From Eleginops maclovinus (lineage: Eukaryota; Chordata; Actinopteri; Perciformes; Eleginopidae), in the NCBI RefSeq assembly GCF_036324505.1, contig NC_086368.1, positions 1-64,000 of the forward strand: a stretch of DNA of 64,000 bases, in the 5' to 3' direction. The notes below the pieces were generated by a model. The model was not told the DNA's origin. It was given only the letters and a program-made list of their open reading frames with translations, and ran no database searches. Shown here in pieces: positions 1-12,393 of the stretch (its first letter is position 1; each line of letters opens with the position of its first letter). Both the position numbers and the translations under genes were made by a program.

Positions 1-480
1 GACCATTTATCAAAAGGGCCACTTGTTCTCTCACAAAACTCTATATAGGTCTGGTTGACAGTTCTACAATTCTTGTGACTTTAACAATGTTATAATTGAA
101 GCTTTCCTCCTCAGGTCAGGGAAGTACAGACTCCCTGAGCTTTTCCCACTAATTTGCAATGCAACAACAGATACCATAGACTCTTTGGCCACTGGAATAT
201 AGCAGCGATGCATTCAAATGCATTAAAATATGAGTCTACCTCTGACTCTCTGAAGGTGGGAGTAACGCAATGTGCCTACTGTCAGAACTGTCATGGGGAT
301 TTGTGGATGTGTTATGGGTAGCCTTAAGAATATAATTGTTTGAGGACCAAGAGTCTTAAATAGACCAAGATGCTTCTCTGTAAAGTATAACAATATTGAT
401 TAACATAACGGCACAGTAAGTCTACAAGGGAAACACAGCTACGGTCCTCCTGCATGCCAAATGATCCAGTCAAAATTTAA
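1..480 (-). pseudogene. Gypsy gag remnant, copy 1
   Basis: This is the duplicate of the gag part at 23828-24300, read on the minus strand. It carries the same degraded SCAN-like gag stretch with internal stops; the zinc-knuckle and protease parts lie outside this copy. It has no coding potential. Confidence 0.5.
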
Positions 481-595
481 AGGTCCCATATTGTGGCCGT
501 TTTTTACTGATCATAATTCCATTGTTGAGGTGTACTAGAATAGATTTACATTATTCAATGTTCCAAAATCACATCGGTTTTCTCATACAGCATCT

Positions 596-980
596 TGTCG
601 TGGATCCGACACTTTACAACATTAATCAATAGAAACACATTAAGACACGGACACAGAAATGGATGAGTTAAATATTATATTGTTACGTAACAAGCATATT
701 ACTGTGAAAACACCATGCTTCCAGCAGTAAAACGCGTGGGGTCTCCCCGTGGGCTTGGAAGAATGGAACAGGTTATATACGGTCTTTTGACCTTGGGAGG
801 CAACAGGTCAGCCTTACTATCTGTCTACCTTTTAAGGCCTTACTCCCAGAATAAAACAACTATACATTTCAAAGGTTTTAAGATATTGCAAACATATGGT
901 GCGTATATTTAGGCCACTCGCTTGAAACTTTCGGAATAACCTTAGTCTTATATAATTCAATAAATTGAACTTAGATTGCA
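596..980 (-). repeat. 385-bp LTR-like repeat, copy 1
   Basis: Nearly identical to 24422-24806 and about 90% similar by eye to 47322-47711. On the minus strand it starts TGCAATC and ends ACGACA. A purine-rich tract lies just outside its minus-strand start, as expected for a 3' LTR. Confidence 0.6.
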
Positions 981-3870
981 TTAACATTCCCTCCTTTAAT
1001 CATTAGAGTTCTGCCCTTGAAAAAACTTACTGAAACATACTTATCAAATGTATAATTATCCTACTCACAGGCAGAAGTCACAGGTTGCATGCACCTATTC
1101 ACAATAGCCAAAAAAACACCCTTTCAATTTGACTTAAAAGTGGAAAAAAAGACTAATGCGCTAATTTTCTCTAAATTAAATGGGATCATCATTTAGGATT
1201 ATGAAAATAACCTCTGTTTGATTAAAAAGGAAAAATCTAATTGTCCCATCCAGGTTTAACAAACATCATGTAAATGACATATCTACTAACAGGGTGATTG
1301 AATTGCTCATCAATATTCCTACAGTATTCATAAAACATTGCAGGAACTTGTACTAGTTATCCTATTTGTGGATAGGAAAAAAAGAAAAAAAAACTCCTGT
1401 AGCAAAAGTTCTTCAACCAGTGAGTTTTAAAGCACCCTGTAACTGGGATCCACTCGTTCTGATTCTGTTGCTTTGTCCAGTATACACTCTTCATGAAGTG
1501 CACGTTCTGGTCTTCCTACGTGACCTTTAGAAGTTAATGGAACTGTAGTCCAAATTTAAATAAAGCTTCTTTAAAAGAACTGTTGATGGTAAATTTTCTA
1601 TATGCTCTCCGGAATCTTCAAAATACTGGGCTGGAATCTATCTCAGAAGTGGGGTTTCACTTTGAGAAAAAACCCACAGGATAGTAGTAGCAAGGGAAAG
1701 AATTCTTGAAGAAAATCTAAGCAGTATCCGGCTGCCTGATTGCTCTGATCAAGACACGCCCCAAAAAAACATCCCCGGAACCCTCTGGAGCGAAAAACCC
1801 CCCCAATTTTTCTTTCTCAAGGTGCAAGAAAAGGATTTTAAAAGGGGGTAAACAGTTTAAAATCAGGGGGTTAAACAGTTTAAAAGTAGACCCCGGGCCT
1901 TAAAATCTTATCGTCATTTGAACCTTTTCAGAACATGAAATACTGTTTGTGTTGGCTTTTTCATCTCCCCCATATTGTACACACACCAGACACTCCTGCA
2001 AAGTTATTTGGAAAAAATTTGTACAGGAGAACCCATTTGGTCCCCACTTTTGAAAAAAACCCTTTAGTTATGCTTCCCCAAAAGGGCAAAAAGTCATCCT
2101 GAAATTGTACATCTCTAAAAACTTTGAGGGTTTAAAGTTTCCCTGTGAACAGAAAGTTAGGAGGCATTTAAATGAATGCTTTCTAAAAGAAACAGGGGCG
2201 ATTTCCTGCAGAATCGCAAAGGATTTCCTTTAAAAAAATAAATGAAATAATCCAAACATGGACTTGAAACTTGATACAGTCATTTGGGGAGGAAAAAAAA
2301 GATGGCGTCAAGAAGATTGTAACAAAAGGTATCGTTGTATAGATGTGCCCTGTAGTGGAAAAAAACCTCAAGTAAAATTATTAAATTCATCAATAAAACC
2401 CTTTCCCCCTCTTTGAAACACGGGTCTCTAAGTCATAGTAACCATGTTTCAAAATTCTTTCAGTCAAAAAAAAAACCAGAACGTCAAAAGTAAGTCGAAT
2501 GCATCATGTTTCAACCCCTTGTAATAAAAATTTTGTGTGTTTAAAAACTAGCTTTAACACCTGTCGGTGTTTAAGGAATTGCCCAAAATCAATTTATTCG
2601 TCTTGCAAAATTTTTAAATCAGTCTTGGTCTCATTAAAAAAAAAGGTTACTTTTTGTTTCACCAGCGGGATTTACTAGGACTTTCTCAGCCTAAAAACAA
2701 TTTTGCAAAAAAAGCATTTTTATCAACAGCACAGTTACTTCAGGTTTTAGAAAAATCATCAATACACTAAATTAAAACTTAGGTACGCCAAGGGAAAAAC
2801 ACGAACCTATAAAATTTACTTCAAGGAGCTCTAAATGCCTTTTGGGGACATGGGCCAAATTTGATATTTTATGTCCAAAAGGAACATATCTCGAATGTTT
2901 TCCCGTAGAGCATGCTAAAAAAAAATTTTTACCCAAAACCTATAAACTAACCATTCCAGCACCGTGGAAGCAAAGGGTGTTAAGGCCTTTTCACTTCCAC
3001 ATTATGGTTTGATTTTGGGTTTATCAATAATAAAAAGGTTTTCAGAATCAACGCTTAACAATTTTTTTAGTGAGTTACCTAGAGGTAATAAAAGTTTATT
3101 TAGGGAAAAAAGTAAATAAAAGTCTCTATTCCCTTCCTCCAATGTGCGTCAAACTCAGTTTGAAAAACACAGCCTAAATTGTTTAAAATATCAAAATATA
3201 ACATATTGACCAAAATTAGCTTCACCTTCTTTAGCAAAAAACTCCAGTCTTCAATAGAAATATTAAAGAGGGAAAACAAATATTTGCTTTTAAGGATGTT
3301 TTTCAAAAAAGGGGTAAATGCTTTTAACCCGGTAAAAAACAAATGGTTTAGATTTTGTTTAAAAAAAAATAAATTGAGTCCCCCTATTTTTATCAAATTT
3401 TTAAGCTGAACAAAATTTAAGCCGTTTGGGGAAAAAGACTTTTTGATCAATTAAAAAAATTGTACTTCCTATTATTTTTTTTTCCAATGCATCTGGAAAA
3501 TTTGTGAAGCTTTAAAAAACCCACTCCCCTCTGGAGGTCAAATATTCATCTTTAACCGATTGTTTTGGGTTTTTTCTGGATTATTCCAGTAAAATGACAA
3601 CGTTTACAATAGCTAATTTTTATGTCAGGATTGTTCGATAAAATATTGAAAAGTTTCGCCAAATAAAGAATAACATAGCATGCTTCGCTTTTACAGCCAT
3701 CATTAACAGCGCATTGCCCCCTAAACTTAGGACTTTTTTTACCCCACCAAAAAAAGCATCTTGTACAGCTATGTTTAAACTGATTGCATCTTTTTTCAGA
3801 AAATACAACAATCGGGAAATTTTTTAAGACAACCCCGGGCTAAAAATGTTGTAAAAATAAGACAGTCAAG
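981..3870. other. AT-rich, gene-free stretch (copy 1 of 24807-27838)
   Basis: No convincing gene. The short open frames here are not conserved in the cleaner copy at 24.8-27.8 kb, because indels shift every frame. By position it is the same ERV-like internal debris as in copy 2. Confidence 0.5.
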
Positions 3871-3874
3871 TATT

Positions 3875-6800
3875 TCGTTTCCCCATGTAGCCAGGCCAGA
3901 TGGCCCCGGGGGTGGCTGCCGTTCTCGGCCCTCAAAATCCCATTTTATGTTTTTATTGTTTACTTTTTTGGTTTTTTTAAACTTTTTTTTAACATGCAAA
4001 CTTCCCAACGAGGCCTTATCCAATAGAAGAGAACAACTTTTTCCTTAGGTCGCTGGGGACAGCAATAACCCCGACGACCCGCAAAAATGGAGAGTCTCGG
4101 TTTTCCCGTGGGCTCTACCTGTGCAGCGCAGGAGGAAGGACGCGGGGCCCGGGCCGGGGTCCCGGGCAGGGTGAGGAAACGTGAAAAAAGGCCTCCTTTA
4201 CGATTTACTTCGGCAAAAGCCAATCCCTGGATAAAGCTGGGGAACTCCGTAGCAGGGTGGCATTTCTGGGCTTAAGCCTTAATGTTTTTTGGTTTTTACG
4301 GGACTTGGTCACCCACGATACCGGACGCCCCCATTGCTCCCCGGATTTTCCATTCTCACCAGGGCCGGACAATAAACTCAACAAGGGAGGAGGTTGGCTT
4401 CGATTAAAAACAAGTGGTCCAGATGTGGAAAAAAATTTTTTTGGACTTTCTCCCCGCCTAAGCATATCGACAGACGGGCCTTTTTATCTTCCCCGGGGAG
4501 TTACATCGGTTTTTCTAACGCGTGATGTTCCGCGCCGCTGACAAAAACACAGCGTGGAGGAGCGATGGGGTTATCGGGCAGGACAGAGACTTTTGGCCCG
4601 AGCCGCATTTATTGGGCCGGGGGGTTTTAAAAGAGCCACATGAAGAAAATCCTGCCCAAATACTATCCCGTCAGTTGCCCCCCACGCGGTGGAAATAAAC
4701 GGACCATGTTTACCCCTTTCCCGGGTGGATTAAAGCCCTCCCGCCCCCCCTTTGGCAAGTCAGACCACCCTTTCTCTTTTTTGCTCCCGGTTTACCGGGA
4801 GAACGAAAGGGGCCAACCGTGACAGGACAGTGCAGCGTTGGTCCGACGTCTGCCCCTGCTTTTCCGCCCCGCTTTGGCTCCGGAAAGGGGGTGTGTTATG
4901 AGGGGGGGCAAAAAACCCACACTGGCGCGGTCATTTGCTCATGGCAAAAAGCATCGATGACGTGTCCCCGGGTTTGGACGGCATTCCCAAAGAGAAGCCC
5001 GGATAAACGGGGGGCCGAGTGAACTTAAAACCGGCCATCGCGCAACGGCGGGGGATTTTGGGGATGGGTACAGGAAATTCCCGGTATGCCCCCCGGAGGC
5101 TTTAGCATGCGAAAAGACCAAACGGGGGCAGGGGAAAAGAATACAAGGGCCCAAAAGCCGAAATAGGGTTGGACTAAAAACAAAACAGACACAAAGGACA
5201 ACGGTGGTGTGGGAAGGTCTGACTCTCCCAGATGAAATGAAACTTTTACATGCTTTTAGGGCCCCCGGTTGGAGGCACAGAAGGCCCAAATCCCTGCTCA
5301 TGGTTTTAACCAGAGCAGATGTGTGTAGACTCAAAAGGTAAAAAAAAACGGCTCCCGGACCCGAGGATCCCTGGCTGTGCTCTCAAGGTGTGTGCATTCG
5401 CGGCAGATGGTTCAGAGCATTTTCAATAGGTCAAAGCTCCCGTCTGTAGTCCCCCCAGTTTTAAAAGAGTCCATCTTGTCCCTGTCCCCCAAAAAAACAA
5501 AACCATCTGCCCAAGACTACCGCCCAGTTTCACTCACTCCTCATCAGAAGTTCTTGAGCGGGTTTGTCAAAACTTTTATCACCCCCCCCCCTCCCTGACT
5601 CCTGGACCCCCCGCGTTTGCCTCAGAGCAAAAGGTCCCGGGGTGATGCAATCTCCCCACCCCCACACTGCCCCTCCCCCCGTGACCCGAGAACACTTATG
5701 TGGAAAAGCTGTTCATTTCTCAGTTCAGCATTCAACCCTTTTGCCATCCAAGTCATCATAAGCTCAGGGCCTTGGCCAACGCGCCCCCTTGACTGGACAT
5801 GAACTTCCTAAAGGGCAGATCCCCGGGATTTCGATGGGGAAACTCACATCCTCCACCTGCCCTCAACACCGGAGCCCCTCAGGGTTTTTTCTGCTCAGCC
5901 CTCTCCTTACTCCCTGTTCACGCACGCTGGTGGGGCCCCAACCAGCTCCAACACCCTTTATCAAATTTGTGAGACACACCCTCATCGGCCTGATCACAGG
6001 CGGCGACGAGATGGGTACAGAGGGAGGTTTTGGCTGACATCTTGGTGCCCGGGACAAAAAATCCCTCTCAACGTCACAAAACAAAGGGGGTTAGGACTAC
6101 GGAAGAGGGGGGGGAAGAGGAAACACCACCCACTATCGACGGGGCTCCTGTGGGGAGAGTCAGCAGTTCAGGTTCCCCGGGAAAAAATCAGTGAGGACCT
6201 GACATGGCCTCACACCAGGGTCATTTTCCAAAAACGGCTACAGGGCCCCCTTCCTCCGCAGGCTGCGGAAGTTCAACCTGGGCCCGGTACTCTGCAATTC
6301 TATTGGGGCCCATCGAGGTAAGACTGCTGCATCACTCCTGGTATGGCATTGCAGCCTCAACCTAAGATTTTACAGAGGGTGGGGGAAAAAGCTCAGCACA
6401 TCACCCGGATGGGCTGCCCTTCATGGAGGACCTTACACCCCGCGGTTAGGAGAAGGCCGGTAGGTATTAAAGGGGCCCCCCCACCCACAACAATCGTTCT
6501 GTCTGCTGCCCCTCTGGCAGACGGTACCGCAGCTCCGGACCCAAAACCCCCAATCAGGACAGTTTTATACCACAGGCTATAAGACCGCTGAATTCCTGAG
6601 CTCTGTGAATGTCTACCCATCTGTTTATAGTACACACACATACACATATATATATATATAATATATATATACACATATATATATTAATATATATATTATA
6701 ATATATATATATATATATATATATTATTATACACATCTCCATACATATCTGTTCATAATACACATATCTATATATTATACATATATATATATATATATAT

Positions 6801-7109
6801 ATTATACATATGCCATATACATCTGTTATACGTAATATATGCATCTGTCCATACCTCCTCATTCAACAGTGTAAAGTATTTAAATACTTTCAATGTATTC
6901 CACATATGTATATAATCTTTATTGTTGTTATTGTAAATATTCTTCTCTCTTTTTGCACTATTTTATTTATCTTATTTGCACCATGTATGTTGAGTTGTTG
7001 GAGGAATATGGGATATAAGATTTTCATTGCCAACATATACGTTGTATATGCTGTGCATATGACAAATAAAACCTTGAAACCTTGAAACCTTGAAACCTAG
7101 CCAGTTGGA
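3875..7109 (+). pseudogene. LINE (CR1/L2/Rex1-like), damaged copy of element B
   Basis: The sequence follows element B (27839-31347) from its 5' end to the tandem CCTTGAAA 3' tail near 7074-7100. Up to about 6600 it is so full of indels and homopolymer runs that endonuclease and reverse transcriptase survive only as short pieces in shifting frames. The last 450 bases (AT repeat and 3' UTR) are nearly clean. The abrupt quality change argues for sequencing or assembly damage. Confidence 0.75.
6638..6812. repeat. TA/ATAC microsatellite
   Basis: Alternating AT with occasional C lies in the LINE 3' UTR. The matching tract in element B (30808-31071) is much longer, so the repeat is length-variable or collapsed here. 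Confidence 0.9.
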
Positions 7110-7347
7110 CACGGAAACTCCTTGTGACATCAGGAGTTTGAGGTGGAGGAACCTCTTGGATCAATGTAGTTCAATCAGCTGATAACACACGCTGTACTCT
7201 GGACAGTAGAGATCCCGAAAAAATCCAGTTGTTCTTCACACCATTGTGACTTTGACAATGAGGGTGTATGTTCACATGAAGCTGAATGTCAGAACCCATC
7301 AGTGAGGTGTTGTAACACAGTTCCCTTCTCTGTATTGAGTAACAAGT

Positions 7348-7704
7348 TGTAGCGTCTCGCTATAGGAAATAAAAGAAAGCTTTTATTGATTTTTTCGTGA
7401 GTTTATTAACTGCAGATCCAGGTTACTGTCGGCCGTAACCACGCCAAAAACAATAAAAAGAAACCAAGTTAACTGTCAGTCTCAAACACATCCCATTAGC
7501 TTTCTCCTCGTATCCCTCGTCTCTCCCTCAGGAACCTCCCTCTCCCACACCCAACCAATCAGCAAGCACCCTCCCACTCAACTCACAGCCACAAGTCACA
7601 AGAACCGTCCATCAACAATGACACTTTCGCTGACACCCTGCAAAATACAAACCAACTGCAAACAACAAAACCATAAACATCAACATTATAACCAGTCTGT
7701 TACA
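7348..7704 (-). repeat. Gypsy 3' LTR, copy 1
   Basis: The plus strand reads TGTAGCGTCTC at the low end and CTGTTACA at the high end, with a C-rich (minus-strand purine) tract directly beyond 7704. Same structure as 31600-31958. Confidence 0.7.
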
Positions 7705-8800
7705 CTTCCCCCCCTCCACAAAGTCCCTTGGCCCCGAGGGAACAAACAAAGTCTCTTAGGAGGTCTGCGATTTCTCTGCGGCCGAGCATGGTCTGCGGCA
7801 GGGAAAGACAGGTCAACAGTGGGACCCGGGGTAGGGGAAAAAAAGTCCCAGATTGTGGGGAATCAAGCAAGGTCCCTGGGTCATGAGAGGGGGATTGGGA
7901 AGAAGAATGAAAGATGTCCCCAGTCCCCCTGCGTTTCAACAACCGAAGCCAGTGGTGTCGCTGTGCCCGATAGGGGGCCAGTCTGTCTCTGTGATAGAGC
8001 AACTTTTCTCCCTCTTGTTTGCAGCTGGACCCTATAGACAACCTAACTCAGTCGCTCCAGGATCCTGCAGGGACCTTCCCGTTGCAGGTACCTACCATTC
8101 TTTCTCTGTGGGTTATACACCCAGACCAACTCGCCAGCACTGAAATGCCGTCCTTTAGCAATGCACGTCTTAGTTCCTCTTCTGTCTAGCCCCTGCACTC
8201 TGTAGCTGGCGCCTGGCAAAGTCGTGAGCAGACTCCAAACCGGTCCTAAAGTTTCCTGGCATATTCAAACCCTGCTGGGTCCACAGAAGCATCGGGGGGC
8301 AAGCCATCATCATCCCGGCCGGCGTGCGCACTCTCCTACCCCAACATGAGGAGAGAAGGGGAGCAGGAGGTGGAGTCTGGGCAGCAGACCGGTATGCCAT
8401 CAGAACGAGGGGGACATGGGTTTCCAAAGTCTCTTTGGTGTTTCGCTGTCACTATGGCAAGTTGTTGAGCCAGTGTGCGGTTGAACCTCTCTACGAGGCC
8501 GTTGCTCTGCGGGTGAAGGGGTGTGGTGCGGGTCTTATGGCCAGCTTTTCACACAGCTTTAAACACTCTGGACTCAAAGTTCCGGCCCTGGTCTGTGTGG
8601 ATGACTCCGGTGCCCCGAATCTGCTGAACAACCTACCACCAAAGCGTTCACAATAGTCTCTGACCCTTGATCAGGTAGGCTGTAGGCCTCAGGCCACTTA
8701 GTGAAGTAGTCCATGGCTGTGACGATGTAGCGGTTTCCTTTTTCTGTGCAGGGAAACGGCCAAGGACGTCAATCCCGACTCTCTCCACGGGGGCACCCTA
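7705..8800 (-). pseudogene. Gypsy integrase fragment, copy 1
   Basis: Minus-strand remnants of the same integrase as at 31973-33050, with extra frameshifts. It runs from the polypurine tract next to the LTR up to the junction with the hAT tail at about 8800. No intact frame remains. Confidence 0.6.
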
Positions 8801-8848
8801 CCGGAAACTGCTGGAGCTGGGCATGAGATCTGTTGGTGGGGCCCTTAC

Positions 8849-9681
8849 GTGCAGTTTCCCCAGATCTCCACAAAGGCTATGAAAATCCCCTTCACCTCCA
8901 CCTACTTGTGTGAGTGTGGGTTTTCCGCACTGACCCTGATTAAAAACAAATACAGATCAAGGGTGCAGGTGGAGGACGACTTGCGTTTATTTCTTCGGCA
9001 GTGCAGCCCCGCATCGAACATCTCTGCGCATCTAAAGTGCGGCCTCATTGTTCCCACTGATATGAACAATTAAAATGAAACTCAAAGTTGTGTTGTCTTG
9101 AATTCATAAATGGTTAGGCCATAGGGTTGATTTCGCTCATGTAGTGCAAATGACGTGAAAGCGTAATTTTGTTGTCGGTCTGATAACATGCCCTCAATGC
9201 AGTTGACTGTTAAATGTTATGTGTTCCGTGAACAGCCAGCGTTGTCGTTCATTGATCAGAGAGCTGTCAATTGTGCTGATTTTGTTCGAGACGTGCATCT
9301 CCTTCAAATGTGCGCTTAAGGCCCAGACATACTGTGCCGATTGTTTGACTTGTGGATAGGCCTACTGAGTGTTCAGTGATTTTAAAAGTAGCCTCAATTA
9401 GGCTTGCATGAAGTTTGAAAGTATTTGCTGTTGCAAAGATCATTTATGAATGCACTTTTTAAAAAGTTTTGAAAATAAAATGTCTTCAAATACAATATAA
9501 AAAAATATTTACATTTGATCAGTCGTCAATGAAATTTGTCATTGCCTGGAACACACAAAAGATGGCATTTACTGCAGAGGTATGTGTGGGTTAGGGCAGG
9601 CGGACAGGATTTTGGGGAGGGGGGCCTCGGCTGTCCCTTTCCTACTCCAAAAGGGGGGGCTCACATTCACCCAAAAAAAAC
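8849..9681 (+). pseudogene. hAT transposase C-terminal fragment and 3' region, copy 1
   Basis: The frame at 8849-9073 encodes a hAT dimerisation-like segment (motif TSTYLCECGFSALTLIKNKY), the same as at 33104-33316 but with a frameshift near its end. The 3' non-coding part runs into the gap just before the element terminus seen in copy 2. Confidence 0.7.
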
Positions 9682-10181
9682 NNNNNNNNNNNNNNNNNNN
9701 NNNNNNNNNNNNNNNNNNNNNNNNNNNNNNNNNNNNNNNNNNNNNNNNNNNNNNNNNNNNNNNNNNNNNNNNNNNNNNNNNNNNNNNNNNNNNNNNNNNN
9801 NNNNNNNNNNNNNNNNNNNNNNNNNNNNNNNNNNNNNNNNNNNNNNNNNNNNNNNNNNNNNNNNNNNNNNNNNNNNNNNNNNNNNNNNNNNNNNNNNNNN
9901 NNNNNNNNNNNNNNNNNNNNNNNNNNNNNNNNNNNNNNNNNNNNNNNNNNNNNNNNNNNNNNNNNNNNNNNNNNNNNNNNNNNNNNNNNNNNNNNNNNNN
10001 NNNNNNNNNNNNNNNNNNNNNNNNNNNNNNNNNNNNNNNNNNNNNNNNNNNNNNNNNNNNNNNNNNNNNNNNNNNNNNNNNNNNNNNNNNNNNNNNNNNN
10101 NNNNNNNNNNNNNNNNNNNNNNNNNNNNNNNNNNNNNNNNNNNNNNNNNNNNNNNNNNNNNNNNNNNNNNNNNNNNNNNNN
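9682..10181. other. Assembly gap (500 N)
   Basis: Exactly 500 N, a conventional placeholder length. It separates the damaged copy 1 from unrelated sequence, so adjacency across it should not be trusted. Confidence 0.99.
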
Positions 10182-11645
10182 AAAAGGATCCAGCCTAAAG
10201 TTGGTGCTTTCTCATTTCACTCCAGAATCAAATGCCAATGCTTTAATTTCACTGTGGATCCTTTCCTGCTGACTGAAGCGAGTAATGGCCATTTCTGCCT
10301 CCTTGACCCATTTCTTCTTAAGGCCTCCTATTGTGCTATATTTGAACAATATATTATAGGGCTATATATACAAAACATGTCTGTAAAGTGTTTTAATCTC
10401 AAAATAGCAAACAGATCACCCATTGTAGCATGTCTCATACCCCTATATATCAGCCCTGTTCCAAAAGTGCTGATTCTGTGACTAGCTTTAAATTTGAGCT
10501 GACCTGAAACTTGCCACGCCCCTTTGGAGCGTCATGCAGCTCACCTCGATGAATCGAGTTTTTCTACCAAAAGATAAATACTCAGCTAAACGCTGACGTG
10601 ATTAAACCCCATATTTGTTCAAAACCACATCAAGCATTATTACTGAAACAGTATGGAGCTCAAACGTTTCTCTCTAGCTGGTTTACCACAAGTACAGGAG
10701 CTTTTATATTACACATATTCTCTCCAGTACAGTGTAAGCTCTGAGTGTTAGCGATGCTTGCTAATGTAAACGCAGACCTTATACCTTCCAAAACAGCTGT
10801 GGGAGGGGATTCAGCTAGCCGACTGTGGCGCATGGATGATGTATTTTTGTAGGCCGACCCGGAAGTGAGCTGCTCATGGGTTCCCTCGACAAAAAAGCAA
10901 TGCAATTTCTCCATAGGATTTTGGAATATTGTAAAAAATTAGGTCTGTGGAAAACTAACCTTTTTGATAAATGCACATTTTGTTCAGCTGGATAATATCC
11001 ACATGTTTACCCTACTTTTATAATTTTTGAATCATAAATCTAATCGCGAGACGCAAAATGCTAGCGTTATGCTTATAAACGAACTAAAGATGAGTACAGC
11101 AGGGTCGCACAAATTCAAGGTCACACCAACTCAACATCGTTTCAACTGACTTTTGCGCGCTTGCATATTTTACCAAGCTTTTCCTTTTAGCCACACTGAA
11201 TTTAACTAGAAGTCATGGCTGTTCCAATTACCAGTCTGATATCGTTTTACAAAGAAGAGCTAACAAACTTAGCGGGAATCTTTATGTGTACGGCGTAATG
11301 ACATACAACGTCCTCGACAACATACAACAAGTGGGGTCACTGCTGGAGTATTTATTGTCGTAGATAAAAACGTGATCCGCCTCTATTGGATACAATAGGT
11401 TGGGACGTGTCACGTGGGCGTGACGTTGCCAGGAGTTCAAGGTAAAGCCAGCCCACATTTTCCTTATTATGTAAGGACAGCAAATCTGGATCAGTTTGTT
11501 TGTACCCTGGATTATAGAGATGTGGGTAAGGAGGAAAAGAGAGGGGGTTGTATTTTCTCCTTACACAATGTGACACATATTTACGTATAAAATATATTAA
11601 AAGGTGTATCTTGCATAATAGGGGACCTTTTAAAGTAAAATTATT
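10182..11645. repeat. Probable non-autonomous DNA element remnant
   Basis: No gene recognised. The right end contains GCATAATAGGGGACCTTTTA (about 11619-11638), which resembles the terminal sequence (reversed AAAGGTCCC type) of abundant short interspersed elements in fish. I did not find the partner terminus, which may lie in the gap. The 184-residue minus frame at 11352-11906 is low-complexity chance reading. Confidence 0.35.
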
Positions 11646-11689
11646 GGAAACATAGAAAAGACTAAATTGACTACTTAGAACACATTTTG

Positions 11690-11965
11690 GAAGCTCGGGG
11701 TGCTGACGAAGACGCAGTGGGAGTACACGAGTGCAGCGTAATGTTTTTTTACGGACACATGGCTGCACTTGCACATCCCGGATAAGAACACGGCTCTCCC
11801 TGGCTTCACGAGTGCTCGGGCGGATAGGGAAAATAGTCTCAGCGGTGAAAAGAAAGGAGGAGGGATTGAACTGTATGTGAATGAACGATGGTGTAATTCT
11901 GGACATGTTACCGTGAAGGAGCGTTTCTGTATGCCGGACATTGAACTGTTAAACAGTGTCTAACC
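11690..11965 (+). pseudogene. LINE endonuclease fragment
   Basis: Plus-strand reading around 11769-11963 gives GGGIELYVNERWCNSGHVTV followed by VKERFCMPDIELL. This is the middle of an APE-type endonuclease of an L2/CR1-like LINE. It is cut off at both ends, with a stop just before LINE element A begins. It belongs to a different family from element A. Confidence 0.6.
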
Positions 11966-12393
11966 TGGAGGTACTTGAAGAAGTTTCAAGGTTTCAAGGT
12001 TTTATTTGTCATATGCACAGCAGATACAGCGTATATGTTGGCAATGAAAATCTTATGTCGCGTGCTCCTCCAACAACTCAACATACATGGTGCAAAAGAT
12101 AAATAAAATAGTGCAAAAAGAGAGAAGAATATTTACAATATCAACAATAAAGATTTGAGGATGTGAAATATATACATATGTGGAATACATTGAAAGTATT
12201 TAAATACTTTACACTGTTGAATGAGGAGGTATGGACAGATGCATATATTATGTATAACAGATGTATATGGCAGATATGTATAATATATAGATATGTGTAC
12301 TATAAACAGATATGTATGGCAGATGTGTATAATATATATATATATATATGTATGTGTGTACTATAAACAGATGTGAGTAGACATTCACACAGC

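Larger units (their letters stand above)
1..9681. repeat. Large direct duplicate (copy 1) of 23828-33998, partly degraded
   Basis: The block matches 23828-33998 in order and orientation: gag relic, 385-bp LTR, AT-rich internal region, LINE B, Gypsy LTR and integrase, hAT tail. Its outer parts (1-1650 and about 6600-9681) are near identical to copy 2. About 1650-6600 is scrambled by many small insertions, deletions and runs of A, C, G or T that replace mixed bases. A segment of about 70 bases present near 33432-33500 is missing around 9169. The copy stops at an N gap. The error style looks like poor consensus rather than evolutionary decay, so assembly artefact or collapsed haplotype is my preferred reading. 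Confidence 0.85.

Noticed and set aside
4087..6582. Several 60-130 residue frames in the damaged LINE copy
   Set aside because: Fragments of the same endonuclease/polymerase broken by consensus errors; no separate genes.
9536..10481. Long frames spanning the gap
   Set aside because: Open only because N bases are read as unknown residues.
11352..11906. 184-residue minus-strand frame
   Set aside because: No motif, and it overlaps a real LINE endonuclease remnant on the plus strand and a DNA-element terminus.
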